This document shows positions 8,707-18,685 of a stretch of DNA of 64,000 bases, in pieces; the first letter of the stretch is position 1, and each line of letters starts with the position of its first letter. Location of the stretch: positions 248,001 through 312,000 of the forward strand of contig NZ_JAAMFM010000002.1 of NCBI RefSeq assembly GCF_013376105.1. The letters run 5' to 3'. The notes under the pieces are model-generated. The model searched no databases and had not been told where the DNA came from. It saw only the letters and a list, made by a program, of their open reading frames with translations. A program made the translations under genes and the position numbers. The stretch comes from Arthrobacter wenxiniae (GTDB lineage: Bacteria > Actinomycetota > Actinomycetes > Actinomycetales > Micrococcaceae).

Positions 8707-10134
8707 ATGGCCAAGAAACCCAATCTGCTGTTCCTCGTCGCCGACCAGTTCCGGGCCATGTGCCTGGAACCGGGCGGCGACGCCGTTTCCACCCCGTTTC
8801 TCGATGGCATGGCGTCACGGGGGCTTTCCCTGGGCCAGGCGGTGAGCAACTATCCGGTGTGCAGCCCGCACCGGGCCATGATGATGAGCGGGCAGTACCC
8901 CTCCGTCAACGGCGTCACGCACAACGTGAACTCTGAAACGGCACCCTGGGGCGTGGGGCTGCGCCCGGACGCCCCGTCCTGGGCCGCGGTGCTGCGCGAC
9001 GCCGGATACAGCACCGGATACATCGGCAAGTGGCACCTGGAGGCGCCCGTCCCCGAGGACGCCATCCACGGCACCGGACCCTTGGAGGATGGCCGCTACT
9101 GGGATGCCTACTCCCCCACGGACCGGCGCCACGGCTTTGATTTTTGGTATTCCTACGGCTGCTGCGACCAGCACCTTTCCCCCCACTACTGGACGGGCGA
9201 CGCCGGACGTCACCAGCGCATCAACGTCACCGGGTGGTCGGCCGCCCATGAGACGGACGTCGCCGTGGAATTCCTTCACCGGGCTGCCGCCGGTGGCCCG
9301 GACGCCGCCCCTTTCGCCTTGGCCGTGTCCTGGAATCCGCCGCACCAGCCCTTCGACCAGCTTCCCCGGAACCATGACACCAGTTATGCGGGGCTGTCCG
9401 CCGCCCAGCTGCTCAACCGCCCCAATGTGGATCTGGGCTCGGAAACGGGGCGTGCGGCGGCCGCCATCGCGCCGCTGTATTACGCGGCAGTCAGCGCCAT
9501 CGACGCCCAGGTTGGCCGGCTGTTGCAGGCACTGGACTGTCTGGACCTCACCCAGGACACGCTGGTGGTCTTCACCTCCGACCACGGCCAGCAGATGGGC
9601 AGCCACGGGCTCCTGTACAAAAACGTCCCCTTTGAGGAATCCATGCGGATACCCTTCGTCATGCACTGGCCGGGCAGGCTGCGCAACGACCCGGCAACCT
9701 CAGCGGGGGTGGGGCTGTGCAGCGTGGACATCGCCCCGACGCTCCTTGGCCTGCTGGGCCATGGCGGCAGCGTGCCCGCGGAGATGCAGGGGACCGATGT
9801 CTCCGCCGCCCTTCTGGACTGCGGCGCCGATGACGCCGGGCAGCCCGCGGGGACGCCGCCGTCGGCCCTGTACTTCCACTACCCCCGCGACCACAACGAA
9901 CAGCATGTGCGCGGCCTGCGCACGGCCACCGAAAAGTTCATAGCCCGCTTCCACGAGCGCGACGGCCTTTCCGCAACACTGTACGACCTGGTCCGGGACC
10001 CCTATGAGCTGGAGGGCATCCGCGACGAAGGGCGGATCAGGGCCCAGGCCGCAGCCCTGCAAGCCGCCTTGGCCGGCGCCCGCCAAGAATGGCCGGGAGA
10101 AGCCGCCCTCGCAGCCTTGGCGGAGGGCCGGTGA
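8707..10134 (+). CDS. Sulfatase (alkaline phosphatase superfamily), formylglycine motif CSPHR
   Basis: The 475-residue product has the type I sulfatase layout: N-terminal metal-binding VADQ (residues 11-14), the site CSPHRAMMMSG with Cys52 expected to be converted to formylglycine, the GYIGKWHL motif, and FTSDHGQQMGSHG supplying further metal ligands. The core CxPxR is present but the fourth position is His instead of the usual Ser or Ala. There is no signal peptide, so it should act in the cytoplasm on imported sulfated sugars. It follows the permease by 7 bases, and its stop overlaps the start of the next sulfatase. Confidence 0.9.
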   Translation: MAKKPNLLFLVADQFRAMCLEPGGDAVSTPFLDGMASRGLSLGQAVSNYPVCSPHRAMMMSGQYPSVNGVTHNVNSETAPWGVGLRPDAPSWAAVLRDAGYSTGYIGKWHLEAPVPEDAIHGTGPLEDGRYWDAYSPTDRRHGFDFWYSYGCCDQHLSPHYWTGDAGRHQRINVTGWSAAHETDVAVEFLHRAAAGGPDAAPFALAVSWNPPHQPFDQLPRNHDTSYAGLSAAQLLNRPNVDLGSETGRAAAAIAPLYYAAVSAIDAQVGRLLQALDCLDLTQDTLVVFTSDHGQQMGSHGLLYKNVPFEESMRIPFVMHWPGRLRNDPATSAGVGLCSVDIAPTLLGLLGHGGSVPAEMQGTDVSAALLDCGADDAGQPAGTPPSALYFHYPRDHNEQHVRGLRTATEKFIARFHERDGLSATLYDLVRDPYELEGIRDEGRIRAQAAALQAALAGARQEWPGEAALAALAEGR

Positions 10135-11429
10135 ACATCCTGCTCGTCATGGCGGACCAGTTCTCCGCCCATGCGCTGCTCCGGACCAGGGACACGGATG
10201 CGCATTTCCGCACCCCCCACCTGGACCGTCTGGCGGCCGCTTCGCTGTCCTACACGCAGGCCTACACGCCTTTTCCGCTGTGCGTGCCCGCCCGAAGCGC
10301 CATGGTGACAGGACGGTATCCCCACCAGCTGGACATCGTCTCCAACGGAGCGGGCGGCGCGGAACCCGGTCGGGGCCCGGCCTCCCTGGGACATTGGTTT
10401 GCCGCGGCCGGCTATGACTGCGCCTACGCCGGAAAGTGGCACGCCCGGCAGGCCAGCGCCACGGTGGAGGACGGCTTTGTCCCGCTCCACCCCTTGGGCG
10501 ACGAAGGCCTGGTCGAGGCCTGCACGGACTGGCTGTCCACGCGCGCAGCGGCCGGGCCCTTCCTCTTGGTGGCTTCCTTCGACGACCCCCACACCATCTG
10601 TGAGTATGCCCGCTCCCAGCCCCTGCCCTACGGCAACGTTCCGGAGTCCCCGGTCGGCGGGGCGCCGCCACTGCCGGCGAATTTCGCGCCCGCGCCGTAC
10701 GCCCCGTCGGCCTTGGCCGTCGAGGCCGATGCCGCAGCGCGGGTCTACGGCACCAGGGGCTACAACGCCGACGACTGGCGGCAGTACCGGGCTGCCTACG
10801 CTGCTCTCGTCACACGCGTCGATGAACGCATCGGCCAGCTCCTGGACGCTGTTGACCTGGCGGAGACCGCCGTCGTTTTTGTCAGCGACCACGGCGACGG
10901 GGACGCAGCGCACGGTTGGAACCAGAAGACCGCCCTGTACCAGGAGTGCATCCGCGTTCCGCTCCTGCTGCACGTGCCCGGTCGGGCAACCGGCACCGTG
11001 GAAAGCCCCGTGGCCGGTGTCCTGAGCCTGCTGCCCACGCTGTGCCAGGTCGCCGGGATTGCCCCGCCGCCGGACCTCCCGTCGAGGTCCCTGCTGGAAG
11101 GGCAGCCTGACGTGGTGGTGGTGCAGACCCTCTTCCAGGCGGACTCAAAGCCGCAGACCACCGGCCGCGCCCTGGTGAAGGGAAGGTACAAGTACACCGT
11201 CTACAGCTGGGGCCGGCACCGCGAACAACTCCATGACCTGGAGGCCGATCCCGGGGAACAGCGCAACCTTGCCGTTGAAGACTCCTTCGCGGTCCTGTTG
11301 GAGGAGCTGCGCGGGGACCTTCACCGCTGGGCACTGGAACACGGCGATGCCGCGTTCCTGAAGAAGTTGGTCCTGCCCGCCTCCGCCCCGGACCAGGCCC
11401 GGGCGGATATTTTTGCCGTTCCGTACTAG
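10131..11429 (+). CDS. Sulfatase (alkaline phosphatase superfamily), formylglycine motif CVPAR
   Basis: A GTG at 10131 overlaps the previous stop (GTGA) and starts directly at the conserved NILLVMADQF strand, so I prefer it to the in-frame ATG at 10089. The 432-residue protein has MADQ metal ligands, CVPARSAMVTGRYP with Cys51 as the expected formylglycine, AGKWH and FVSDHGDGDAAHG. It lacks a signal peptide. Two different cytoplasmic sulfatases in tandem suggest removal of sulfate from two positions or from two sugars of an imported oligosaccharide. No formylglycine-generating enzyme is encoded in the window. Confidence 0.9.
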   Translation: MNILLVMADQFSAHALLRTRDTDAHFRTPHLDRLAAASLSYTQAYTPFPLCVPARSAMVTGRYPHQLDIVSNGAGGAEPGRGPASLGHWFAAAGYDCAYAGKWHARQASATVEDGFVPLHPLGDEGLVEACTDWLSTRAAAGPFLLVASFDDPHTICEYARSQPLPYGNVPESPVGGAPPLPANFAPAPYAPSALAVEADAAARVYGTRGYNADDWRQYRAAYAALVTRVDERIGQLLDAVDLAETAVVFVSDHGDGDAAHGWNQKTALYQECIRVPLLLHVPGRATGTVESPVAGVLSLLPTLCQVAGIAPPPDLPSRSLLEGQPDVVVVQTLFQADSKPQTTGRALVKGRYKYTVYSWGRHREQLHDLEADPGEQRNLAVEDSFAVLLEELRGDLHRWALEHGDAAFLKKLVLPASAPDQARADIFAVPY

Positions 11430-11472
11430 CCGCTGGGAACTAGCTGGGCGTAGGCTGACAGTTACTACCCAC

Positions 11473-11491
11473 GGAATAGCCAGCTTATTCC
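11473..11491. promoter_or_regulatory. Short inverted repeat upstream of the response regulator
   Basis: GGAATA (11473-11478) and TATTCC (11486-11491) are separated by 7 bases, 23 bases before the response regulator start. It could be an autoregulatory operator or a weak hairpin. Its arms resemble the inverted repeat at 5265-5296, but spacing differs and the match may be chance. Confidence 0.25.
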
Positions 11492-11513
11492 CAGCCAATG
11501 GTCGGAGACTCAA

Positions 11514-12227
11514 ATGGTGAAGAAGACCGGACCTGAAGCAAAGCTGCTCGTTGTTGACGACGAGCCCAACATTCGCGAACTGCTCTCCACTTCCCTCCGG
11601 TTCGCCGGATTTGAAGTGGTGGCGGCCGCCAACGGCCGCGAGGCCCTGGCCGCAGCCGAAGAGCACAACCCCGACCTTGCCGTGCTGGACGTCATGCTGC
11701 CGGACATGGACGGTTTCACCGTCACGCGCCGCCTCCGTGCGGCCGGGCGGCACTTTCCCGTCCTGTTCCTCACGGCGCGGGACGACACCGAGGACAAGGT
11801 GACCGGCCTGACGGTGGGCGGCGACGACTACGTGACCAAGCCGTTCAGCCTGGACGAGGTGGTGGCGCGCATCCGTGCGGTACTCCGGCGCACCCAGCCC
11901 ATGGAGGACGACGACGCCGTGCTGCGCGTTGCCGACCTGGAGCTCGACGACGACGCCCATGAGGTCCGCCGCGCCGGGAACACCGTGGAGCTCTCCCCCA
12001 CCGAGTTCAAGCTGCTGCGCTACCTGATGCTCAACCCCAACCGGGTGTTGTCGAAGGCGCAGATCCTGGACCACGTCTGGGAATACGACTTCAACGGGGA
12101 CGCGTCCATTGTGGAGTCCTACATTTCCTACCTGCGCCGCAAGGTGGACACCGATTCAACGCTGCCCGCCCTCATCCAGACCAAGCGCGGCGTGGGCTAC
12201 GTGCTGCGGACAGCCGACAAGCGCTAG
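11514..12227 (+). CDS. OmpR/PhoB-family response regulator
   Basis: The 237-residue protein has a receiver domain (about 10-122) with acidic residues D15/D16, phospho-acceptor D59 in LAVLDVMLPDMDG and the conserved Lys in DDYVTKPF, then an OmpR-type winged helix (about 140-235, ending QTKRGVGYVLRTADKR). The start is preceded by GGAG at a good distance. It lies 5 bases before the histidine kinase gene, so the two form a two-component pair. The closest known layout is the MprAB/TcrXY-like systems of actinobacteria; the signal is unknown. Confidence 0.93.
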   Translation: MVKKTGPEAKLLVVDDEPNIRELLSTSLRFAGFEVVAAANGREALAAAEEHNPDLAVLDVMLPDMDGFTVTRRLRAAGRHFPVLFLTARDDTEDKVTGLTVGGDDYVTKPFSLDEVVARIRAVLRRTQPMEDDDAVLRVADLELDDDAHEVRRAGNTVELSPTEFKLLRYLMLNPNRVLSKAQILDHVWEYDFNGDASIVESYISYLRRKVDTDSTLPALIQTKRGVGYVLRTADKR

Positions 12228-12232
12228 CCGCT

Positions 12233-13819
12233 TTGATCACGTTGTGGAAGAACGCATCACTGCGTTCCCAGCTGGTGGCGATCATCAGCGCCCTGCTGGC
12301 GCTGTCCCTGCTGGCCCTCGGCGCCACAACGTTCCTGCTGCTGCGCTCCTTCCTGCAGGACCAGATGGATGCGCAGCTGACCACGTTCCAGCGGTCGATC
12401 GTCGGGATCGGCACGGTGGACACCCAAAGCACGGGGCAGTCCCCGTTTGGTTTTGACTACTACGTGGGCTTCCATTACTTCGACGGCGGACTGGCGGCCC
12501 AGAACCGCACTGGCGACGACAAGCCCGTCTACCCGCAGTATTCGATGCCCCAGGCCCTGGCCCTGAACGGAAAGAAATTCACGGTCCCGAGCACCGACGG
12601 GGGCGCGCCCTGGCGCGTGACGATCGTGGCCGCCCAGGACTTCCTGATGCCGGACTCCCTCGGCACGAAGCGCCTCTACACCGGCTACGTCGTGGTGGGC
12701 CTGCCCTATGAAAGCCTCAACACCACCATGGAGCGGCTGGCCATCGTCATCACCGGCGTTGCCATCCTGGCCATCACGCTGGGCACCATGATCGCCTACT
12801 GGACCGTCAGCCGGTCCTTCCGGCCGCTGAGCCGGGTGGAAAAGACGGCGGCGGCCATCGCCGCCGGGGACCTCTCCCGCCGCGTCGAGATTGAAAACCC
12901 GTCCACCGAGGTGGGGCGGCTCTCCGGCTCATTGAACACCATGCTGGCCCACATTGAGCACGCCTTTGCCGCCCGGACGGCCTCCGAGCGGCGCATGCGC
13001 CGCTTCGTGGCGGACGCCTCCCACGAGCTCCGCACGCCGCTGGTCACCATCCGCGGCTTTTCCGAGCTCTACCGGCACGGCGCGCTGCAGACGCCGGACG
13101 ACGTCGGAACGGCCATGGGCCGCATAGAGAGCGAGGCCAAGCGCATGGGCGAGCTGGTCGAGGACCTGCTCATGCTGGCCCGCATTGACGAGCAGCGCCC
13201 GCTGCTGCTCAAGCCCGTGGACCTGCTGATCCTCGGCCACGACGCCGTCCTGGACGCCCGCGCCTCGGCACGCGACCGCGCATTCTCCGTGGTGGGGCTG
13301 GCCGGGGGCCCGGGGGCGCCCGCACCCACAGTGGGGGACGAGGCCAAGCTGCGCCAGGTGGTGGCCAACCTCATGGGCAACGCGCTGCGCTACACCCCCG
13401 CGGGGTCTCCCGTGGAAATCATGGTGGGCACGCGCCAGTCCGGTGCCGGCAAGACCTCCGTCATCAAGATTCGCGACCACGGCCCCGGCATCTCCGACGA
13501 GGAGGCGCCACGCATCTTCGAACGGTTCTACCGCGCCGACTCCTCCCGCGACCGGAACACCGGCGGCAGCGGCCTGGGCCTGGCGATCGTTGCGGCCATC
13601 GTGGCGTCCCACGACGGCACCGTGCGCGTGGAACAGACCCCGGGCGGCGGCGCCACCATGGCCGTTGAGCTCCCCTTCGAGGAACCGGACGACGCCGGCG
13701 CCGGGGACACGCCGTCGGCGGACCGCGCCGTCCCTCCCGTGCCGCTGCAGGCGCCGCGCTCGGCGGGACGGGCGGCAAAGCAGGGCAATGCCTCCTCCAC
13801 CGGCGGGTCCGCCGGCTGA
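12233..13819 (+). CDS. Membrane sensor histidine kinase
   Basis: The 528-residue protein has a first membrane span (about 14-40), an extracytoplasmic sensor of roughly 120 residues, a second span near 165-190, HAMP, a HisKA motif VADASHELRTP with His264 as phosphorylation site, and the HATPase boxes (N in GNALRYTP, DHGPGISDEE, GGSGLGLAI). A proline- and alanine-rich C-terminal tail of about 50 residues is not part of the kinase. The start used is a TTG just after the regulator stop; it directly precedes the basic residues and first span. Confidence 0.92.
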   Translation: MITLWKNASLRSQLVAIISALLALSLLALGATTFLLLRSFLQDQMDAQLTTFQRSIVGIGTVDTQSTGQSPFGFDYYVGFHYFDGGLAAQNRTGDDKPVYPQYSMPQALALNGKKFTVPSTDGGAPWRVTIVAAQDFLMPDSLGTKRLYTGYVVVGLPYESLNTTMERLAIVITGVAILAITLGTMIAYWTVSRSFRPLSRVEKTAAAIAAGDLSRRVEIENPSTEVGRLSGSLNTMLAHIEHAFAARTASERRMRRFVADASHELRTPLVTIRGFSELYRHGALQTPDDVGTAMGRIESEAKRMGELVEDLLMLARIDEQRPLLLKPVDLLILGHDAVLDARASARDRAFSVVGLAGGPGAPAPTVGDEAKLRQVVANLMGNALRYTPAGSPVEIMVGTRQSGAGKTSVIKIRDHGPGISDEEAPRIFERFYRADSSRDRNTGGSGLGLAIVAAIVASHDGTVRVEQTPGGGATMAVELPFEEPDDAGAGDTPSADRAVPPVPLQAPRSAGRAAKQGNASSTGGSAG

Positions 13820-13903
13820 CAGCCCCACAACATCCGCTGCGGCGGTGGCGGGCCCGGCAACGCCGTCCTAGCGTGAAGGGACCATTCAGCGTTCCCCGCG
13901 GTG

Positions 13904-13937
13904 GAACCGGACACACGGCGGAACCGGACACACGGCG
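13904..13937. repeat. 17-bp perfect tandem duplication before the WXG100 gene
   Basis: The unit GAACCGGACACACGGCG occurs at 13904-13920 and again at 13921-13937 without mismatch, and a third copy begins (GAACC). It is in the untranslated leader about 25 bases before the WXG100 start codon. It may be a recent slippage duplication; no function is evident. Confidence 0.8.
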
Positions 13938-13962
13938 GAACCCGTCACGCAGGAGGCACCCC

Positions 13963-14256
13963 ATGGCCCAGTTCAACGTCAACAGCGACGAGCTCGCCCT
14001 CAAGAGCACAGCCGTCAAGGGCTCCGTGGACCGCATCAGGCTGGAAGTCGACGGCATGAAGCGCAACCTGATGGACCTGCAATCCACCTGGACGGGGGCG
14101 GCCGCCACCAACTTCCAGGCCCTGCTTCAGGAGTGGCATGCCACGCAGGCCAAGGTGGAGGCGTCGCTGGAAAGCATCAATGCCGCCCTGTCGATGGCCG
14201 CAACCCAGTACGCCCAGGCCGAAGAGGCGAACGCCCGCATGTTCACCGCCCGCTGA
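13963..14256 (+). CDS. WXG100 (ESAT-6-like) family protein
   Basis: This 97-residue, fully helical protein carries the W-x-G turn (W43-T44-G45) between two amphipathic helices, with the usual family size. The ATG at 13963 is preceded by GGAGG. WXG100 proteins are type VII secretion substrates or chaperone-like partners that form helical hairpin dimers. No EccC, EccD or second WXG100 gene is nearby, so its secretion machinery must be elsewhere. The C-terminal YxxxD/E-type signal is not clear: the sequence after the second helix is only about ten residues. Confidence 0.88.
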   Translation: MAQFNVNSDELALKSTAVKGSVDRIRLEVDGMKRNLMDLQSTWTGAAATNFQALLQEWHATQAKVEASLESINAALSMAATQYAQAEEANARMFTAR

Positions 14257-14263
14257 CGCCCCG

Positions 14264-15241
14264 CTATCCCTCCCGGGTGCCCTGGTGGAACCGAACCTGC
14301 CACCGGCCGTCCTCATGCTGCCAGATGGAGCTGCGCAGCGAGGTCCCCCGCGGCTCCACGCTGCGGTAGGTCAACAGCGCCGTGGCGGCGTCGAGGCGGT
14401 TGAGGGTCAGCACTTCCAGGCTCGCCTTCCCTGCGCCTCCGTCGCCGAACATGTCCAGGATCTCCTGGCGCGACCACCGGCGGCCCGACGCGCCAATCTC
14501 CTGGAAGTCGCGGTGCAGCAGTTCCCCGGCACGGAGGGGGTCAGCGCGCACGGCGGGGTCCAGGAGTTCGCGTTCCAGATCCACCACGGAGTCAAGCGCC
14601 GCGTCCGGGCGGGGCGGAAAGGCGGGGTCGGGTTCGTCGTCGAGCATGGAAAAGAGGTCAGGCTGTCCCGGCGCCTCTGCCGGGGCGGGGACCGGTTTCG
14701 GTGCCGCCCGGGGTTCCGGGGGTGCCTGCACGGCCGCCGCGGGTGGGTTGGCGCCGGGGTTGGCGCCGGGGTTGGCGCCGGGGAAGCCGGGCCCGCGGTC
14801 GGGTTCGCGCTTCGCCTGGTAGGCCGTGGCGGCGTCGCGGGCACGGTCGTCCGCCGCCTCGTTGAGGTCATGGCCGGCGTGGCCCTTGACCCACTCAAAC
14901 GCGTAGGTCCGCCCGACTATGGCGGCGTCGATCTCCTTCAGCAGGTCAACGTTCAGCACGGGCTTCCCGTCCGCCTTGCGCCAGCCCTTGCGCTTCCAGC
15001 CCGGCATCCACTTGGTGATGCAGTTGATGACGTACTGGCTGTCGCACAGGATGTGCAGCGGCTCCTGCGGCAGGTGGGCCGTGGACTTGAAGAGGTCCAG
15101 CACCGCCATGAGCTCGCCCATGTTGTTGGTGCCATGCGGCCAGCCCCCCGCACGCCAGCAGGTCTCGTCCACATACCAGGCCCAGCCGGCGGGGCCGGGA
15201 TTTCCCAAAGCCGAACCATCGGCTGCCGCAACAATTGTCAT
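14264..15241 (-). CDS. RNase HI fused to a C-terminal NTF2-like (DUF4440-type) domain
   Basis: Residues 1-145 are RNase HI, which removes the RNA strand of RNA-DNA hybrids: D8, E43, D67 and D131 match the four carboxylates and H121 the mobile His. A Pro/Ala-rich linker follows (about 146-215) with a GANP unit repeated three times. Residues about 225-325 resemble the SnoaL/DUF4440 fold (LLHRDFQEIGASGRRWSRQEIL, LTYRSV, SIWQHEDGRWQVRFHQGT), a small ligand-binding or enzymatic fold with no obvious link to nucleic acid. The total is 325 residues against about 150 for plain RNase HI. Its 3' end is 7 bases from the convergent WXG100 gene. Confidence 0.88.
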   Translation of the reverse strand: MTIVAAADGSALGNPGPAGWAWYVDETCWRAGGWPHGTNNMGELMAVLDLFKSTAHLPQEPLHILCDSQYVINCITKWMPGWKRKGWRKADGKPVLNVDLLKEIDAAIVGRTYAFEWVKGHAGHDLNEAADDRARDAATAYQAKREPDRGPGFPGANPGANPGANPPAAAVQAPPEPRAAPKPVPAPAEAPGQPDLFSMLDDEPDPAFPPRPDAALDSVVDLERELLDPAVRADPLRAGELLHRDFQEIGASGRRWSRQEILDMFGDGGAGKASLEVLTLNRLDAATALLTYRSVEPRGTSLRSSIWQHEDGRWQVRFHQGTREG

Positions 15242-15282
15242 GACCCAATACTTTCAGATGAATCCGGCACTTAAACGCCAAA

Positions 15283-15309
15283 GGCGCCCCTCCGCAGTGG
15301 AAGGGCGCC
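15283..15309 (-). terminator. Rho-independent-like terminator of groEL
   Basis: Downstream of the groEL stop on the minus strand a GC-rich hairpin (arms GGGCGCC and GGCGCCCC at 15303-15309 and 15283-15290 of the plus strand) is followed in transcript direction by a short T run. It ends about 40 bases before the RNase H start codon, so it should separate the two minus-strand genes. Confidence 0.65.
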
Positions 15310-15329
15310 CCGGTGGTGGCACTTGACGG

Positions 15330-16958
<1,629 letters not shown>

Positions 16959-17138
16959 TTAGGCTTCAGTCCTTTCGGGACAGTCATTATGGATTCAGGT
17001 TCCCCAGGCGGTGCCCGCGACGGACGGACCCGGAGCGGGCGATCTCTTTCACGCCTGCCCCGGAATCCTCACCACAAGAGGAAAGTTGTTGACCTCCGAC
17101 GGCAGCGGGCTGGCTAGGATCTAGCAGTCACCACCTCA

Positions 17139-17182
17139 GAGTGCTAAGTCAATAATTAGCACTCGGCACCCGAGAGTGCAAG
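17139..17182 (-). promoter_or_regulatory. CIRCE operator (HrcA binding) with an extra half site, upstream of groEL
   Basis: TTAGCACTC (17156-17164), nine bases, then GAGTGCAAG (17174-17182) is a CIRCE element with a two-base deviation in one arm. A further perfect half site GAGTGCTAA lies at 17139-17147, so three half sites alternate in orientation. CIRCE is the operator of the heat-shock repressor HrcA. Read toward groEL, TTGACT occurs between the inner and outer half sites and could be a -35 element. The leader to the groEL start is close to 200 bases. Confidence 0.85.
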
Positions 17183-17621
17183 CGCGGCGTCTTCATATGC
17201 GCTGCGGGCGAACGCGTGGCCGGCCCCGCCGGCGCCCCCGGCAGCGGTGGAGCCTTCGGGCCCGGGCGCTTCCACCGTTTCGGCGAAGCGGCCAGCGTGG
17301 GAGTGAAAAATGATCCGCGCGGCGCAAGCTGATCCGGGGCACGGTTGCCCCGCGGCCTCGGCATCCACAACTGCCACCTCGGCTTCACCAAGAAGGCCCT
17401 GACCCAGCTGCCCGTTTCCGTGTCAAGCGCCGGTTTGCCCGCCTGGGCCATGGCCATTTGGGTGCTGGCCGAGGGAATCCCGATTCTGGCGGGCAACGAC
17501 GGCTTCCGCACGGACGCCGGGGGCATCCCCCTAGGACTGCCCCCGCAAACAGGCACTCCACGGCGAGGTACTGCGCGGCCACGCGCACAATAGGCGGCCC
17601 CGGACCGCGAAACTGCGCCCG
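17183..17621. other. About 440 bases without a recognisable gene
   Basis: Between the CIRCE element and the LytR_C gene several short frames are open on both strands, but none has a start with ribosome-binding site, a known motif or a consistent coding pattern. The largest plus-strand candidate (17345-17593, 82 codons) contains FTKKALTQLPVSVSSAGLPAWAMAIW, which I do not recognise. The stretch could be a decayed gene. Confidence 0.5.
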
Positions 17622-18218
17622 CTACGCCCCCGGGCCCAGCACCACTGTCAGCGGAACGCCCATTTCGGTGGAATCCAGCAGGGTGGAGATGTTCAGGAGC
17701 TTGCCCAGGGCCTCGGCGTTGGCCTTTTGCGCCGTGCCGCTGTAGATGACGGAGGAGACGGCCTGGGGAGCGCCGGTCCAGTTCCCGGTCTGGGACACCG
17801 TCCAGCCGTTGGCCGTGACCGTCCCGCTGTACCGGGCCGCGAGGCCGCCGATTCCGGTGGCGTTGAAGATCACAACCGGCGTGGACTTGTCCACCGCGGA
17901 CCCCGGCGTCGGCGTGGCGGAAGGAGTCGGCGTGGCGGAAGGAGTCCGCGTGGCGGTGGCCGCGGCCGGGGTGGACGGTCCGGCACTGGCCGCCGCGGTG
18001 GACGTCGCATGGCTGGCCGGCGGGGTGACGGCCTTGTCCTGGCCGCTGAGCTTGGGCACGATCAGGAACGCCAGCAGGCCGATGCACAGCGCGGCAACAC
18101 CAAAAATCATCAACGGCAGGAGGCTGCGCGTGGCCACCTCGAGCGAGGCGCGGTGGACGCCGTGGCGCGCAGAGTTCTCCGGGACACGGTCAAATTCGTC
18201 GCGCGGGTAATTAGTCAT
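17622..18218 (-). CDS. Membrane-anchored LytR C-terminal (LytR_C) domain protein
   Basis: The 198-residue protein has a cytoplasmic N terminus, one membrane span near residues 33-55 (LLPLMIFGVAALCIGLLAFLIVP), a Ser/Thr/Pro/Ala-rich extracellular linker, and a LytR_C domain from about residue 110 (STPVVIFNATGIGGLAARYSGTVTANGW) to the end. LytR_C domains accompany cell-wall polymer ligases, although here the catalytic LCP domain is absent. Genes of this type often neighbour the DUF3263 gene in actinobacteria, as here. Confidence 0.82.
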   Translation of the reverse strand: MTNYPRDEFDRVPENSARHGVHRASLEVATRSLLPLMIFGVAALCIGLLAFLIVPKLSGQDKAVTPPASHATSTAAASAGPSTPAAATATRTPSATPTPSATPTPGSAVDKSTPVVIFNATGIGGLAARYSGTVTANGWTVSQTGNWTGAPQAVSSVIYSGTAQKANAEALGKLLNISTLLDSTEMGVPLTVVLGPGA

Positions 18219-18260
18219 GGGGCGGTGCTGTCCTTGGGGGTGAGGCAGTGGAAGCGTACG

Positions 18261-18578
18261 TCAATTCCCGAGCCGGCGTGCGGTCCGGGCCTTTTGGCGC
18301 GATGTACGTAGTCTACGCAACCGCTTGACCAGCATGGGGTCATGCTCCAGGGCCGCCTCCGTGTCGATCAGGACGTTGAGGATCTGGTAGTAGTGGGTGG
18401 CGGAGAGGTCGAACATCTCGCGGATGGCCTGCTCCTTCGCCCCGGCATACTTCCACCACTGCCGTTCCAGCGACAGCATCCGGGCATCCCGCCCGCTCAG
18501 GCCGGCGCCGGCGTCGTGCCCCGCGGCCGGTGCATGCTGCGAAGGTTCTGCTGCTGGCGCCACCACACACTCCCTCAT
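18261..18578 (-). CDS. DUF3263 family small protein
   Basis: The protein of about 105 residues contains the strongly conserved DUF3263 core: LERQWWKYAGAKEQAIR, then LSATHYYQILNVLID and HDPMLVKRLRRLRTSRQ. The family is restricted to actinobacteria and has a helix-turn-helix-like pattern; its role is unknown. I use the ATG at 18578. In-frame GTG codons at 18611 and 18584 would add 11 or 2 residues and none of the candidate starts has a strong ribosome-binding site. The gene precedes the LytR_C gene by 42 bases on the same strand. Confidence 0.82.
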   Translation of the reverse strand: MRECVVAPAAEPSQHAPAAGHDAGAGLSGRDARMLSLERQWWKYAGAKEQAIREMFDLSATHYYQILNVLIDTEAALEHDPMLVKRLRRLRTSRQKARTARRLGN

Positions 18579-18685
18579 TTTCACATCGCGACATCTTTCG
18601 CGGCGCCCCACTGACGCGGCCCGCCTCCTCCATGATAAAGGCGAATCACAGCCGTGTCATTCGGGGATGCGGCGACAATGGAAGC

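Noticed and set aside
17149..18087. 312-codon minus-strand frame over the LytR_C gene
   Set aside because: Its part over the LytR_C gene is another frame of that gene, and its remainder shows no motif.
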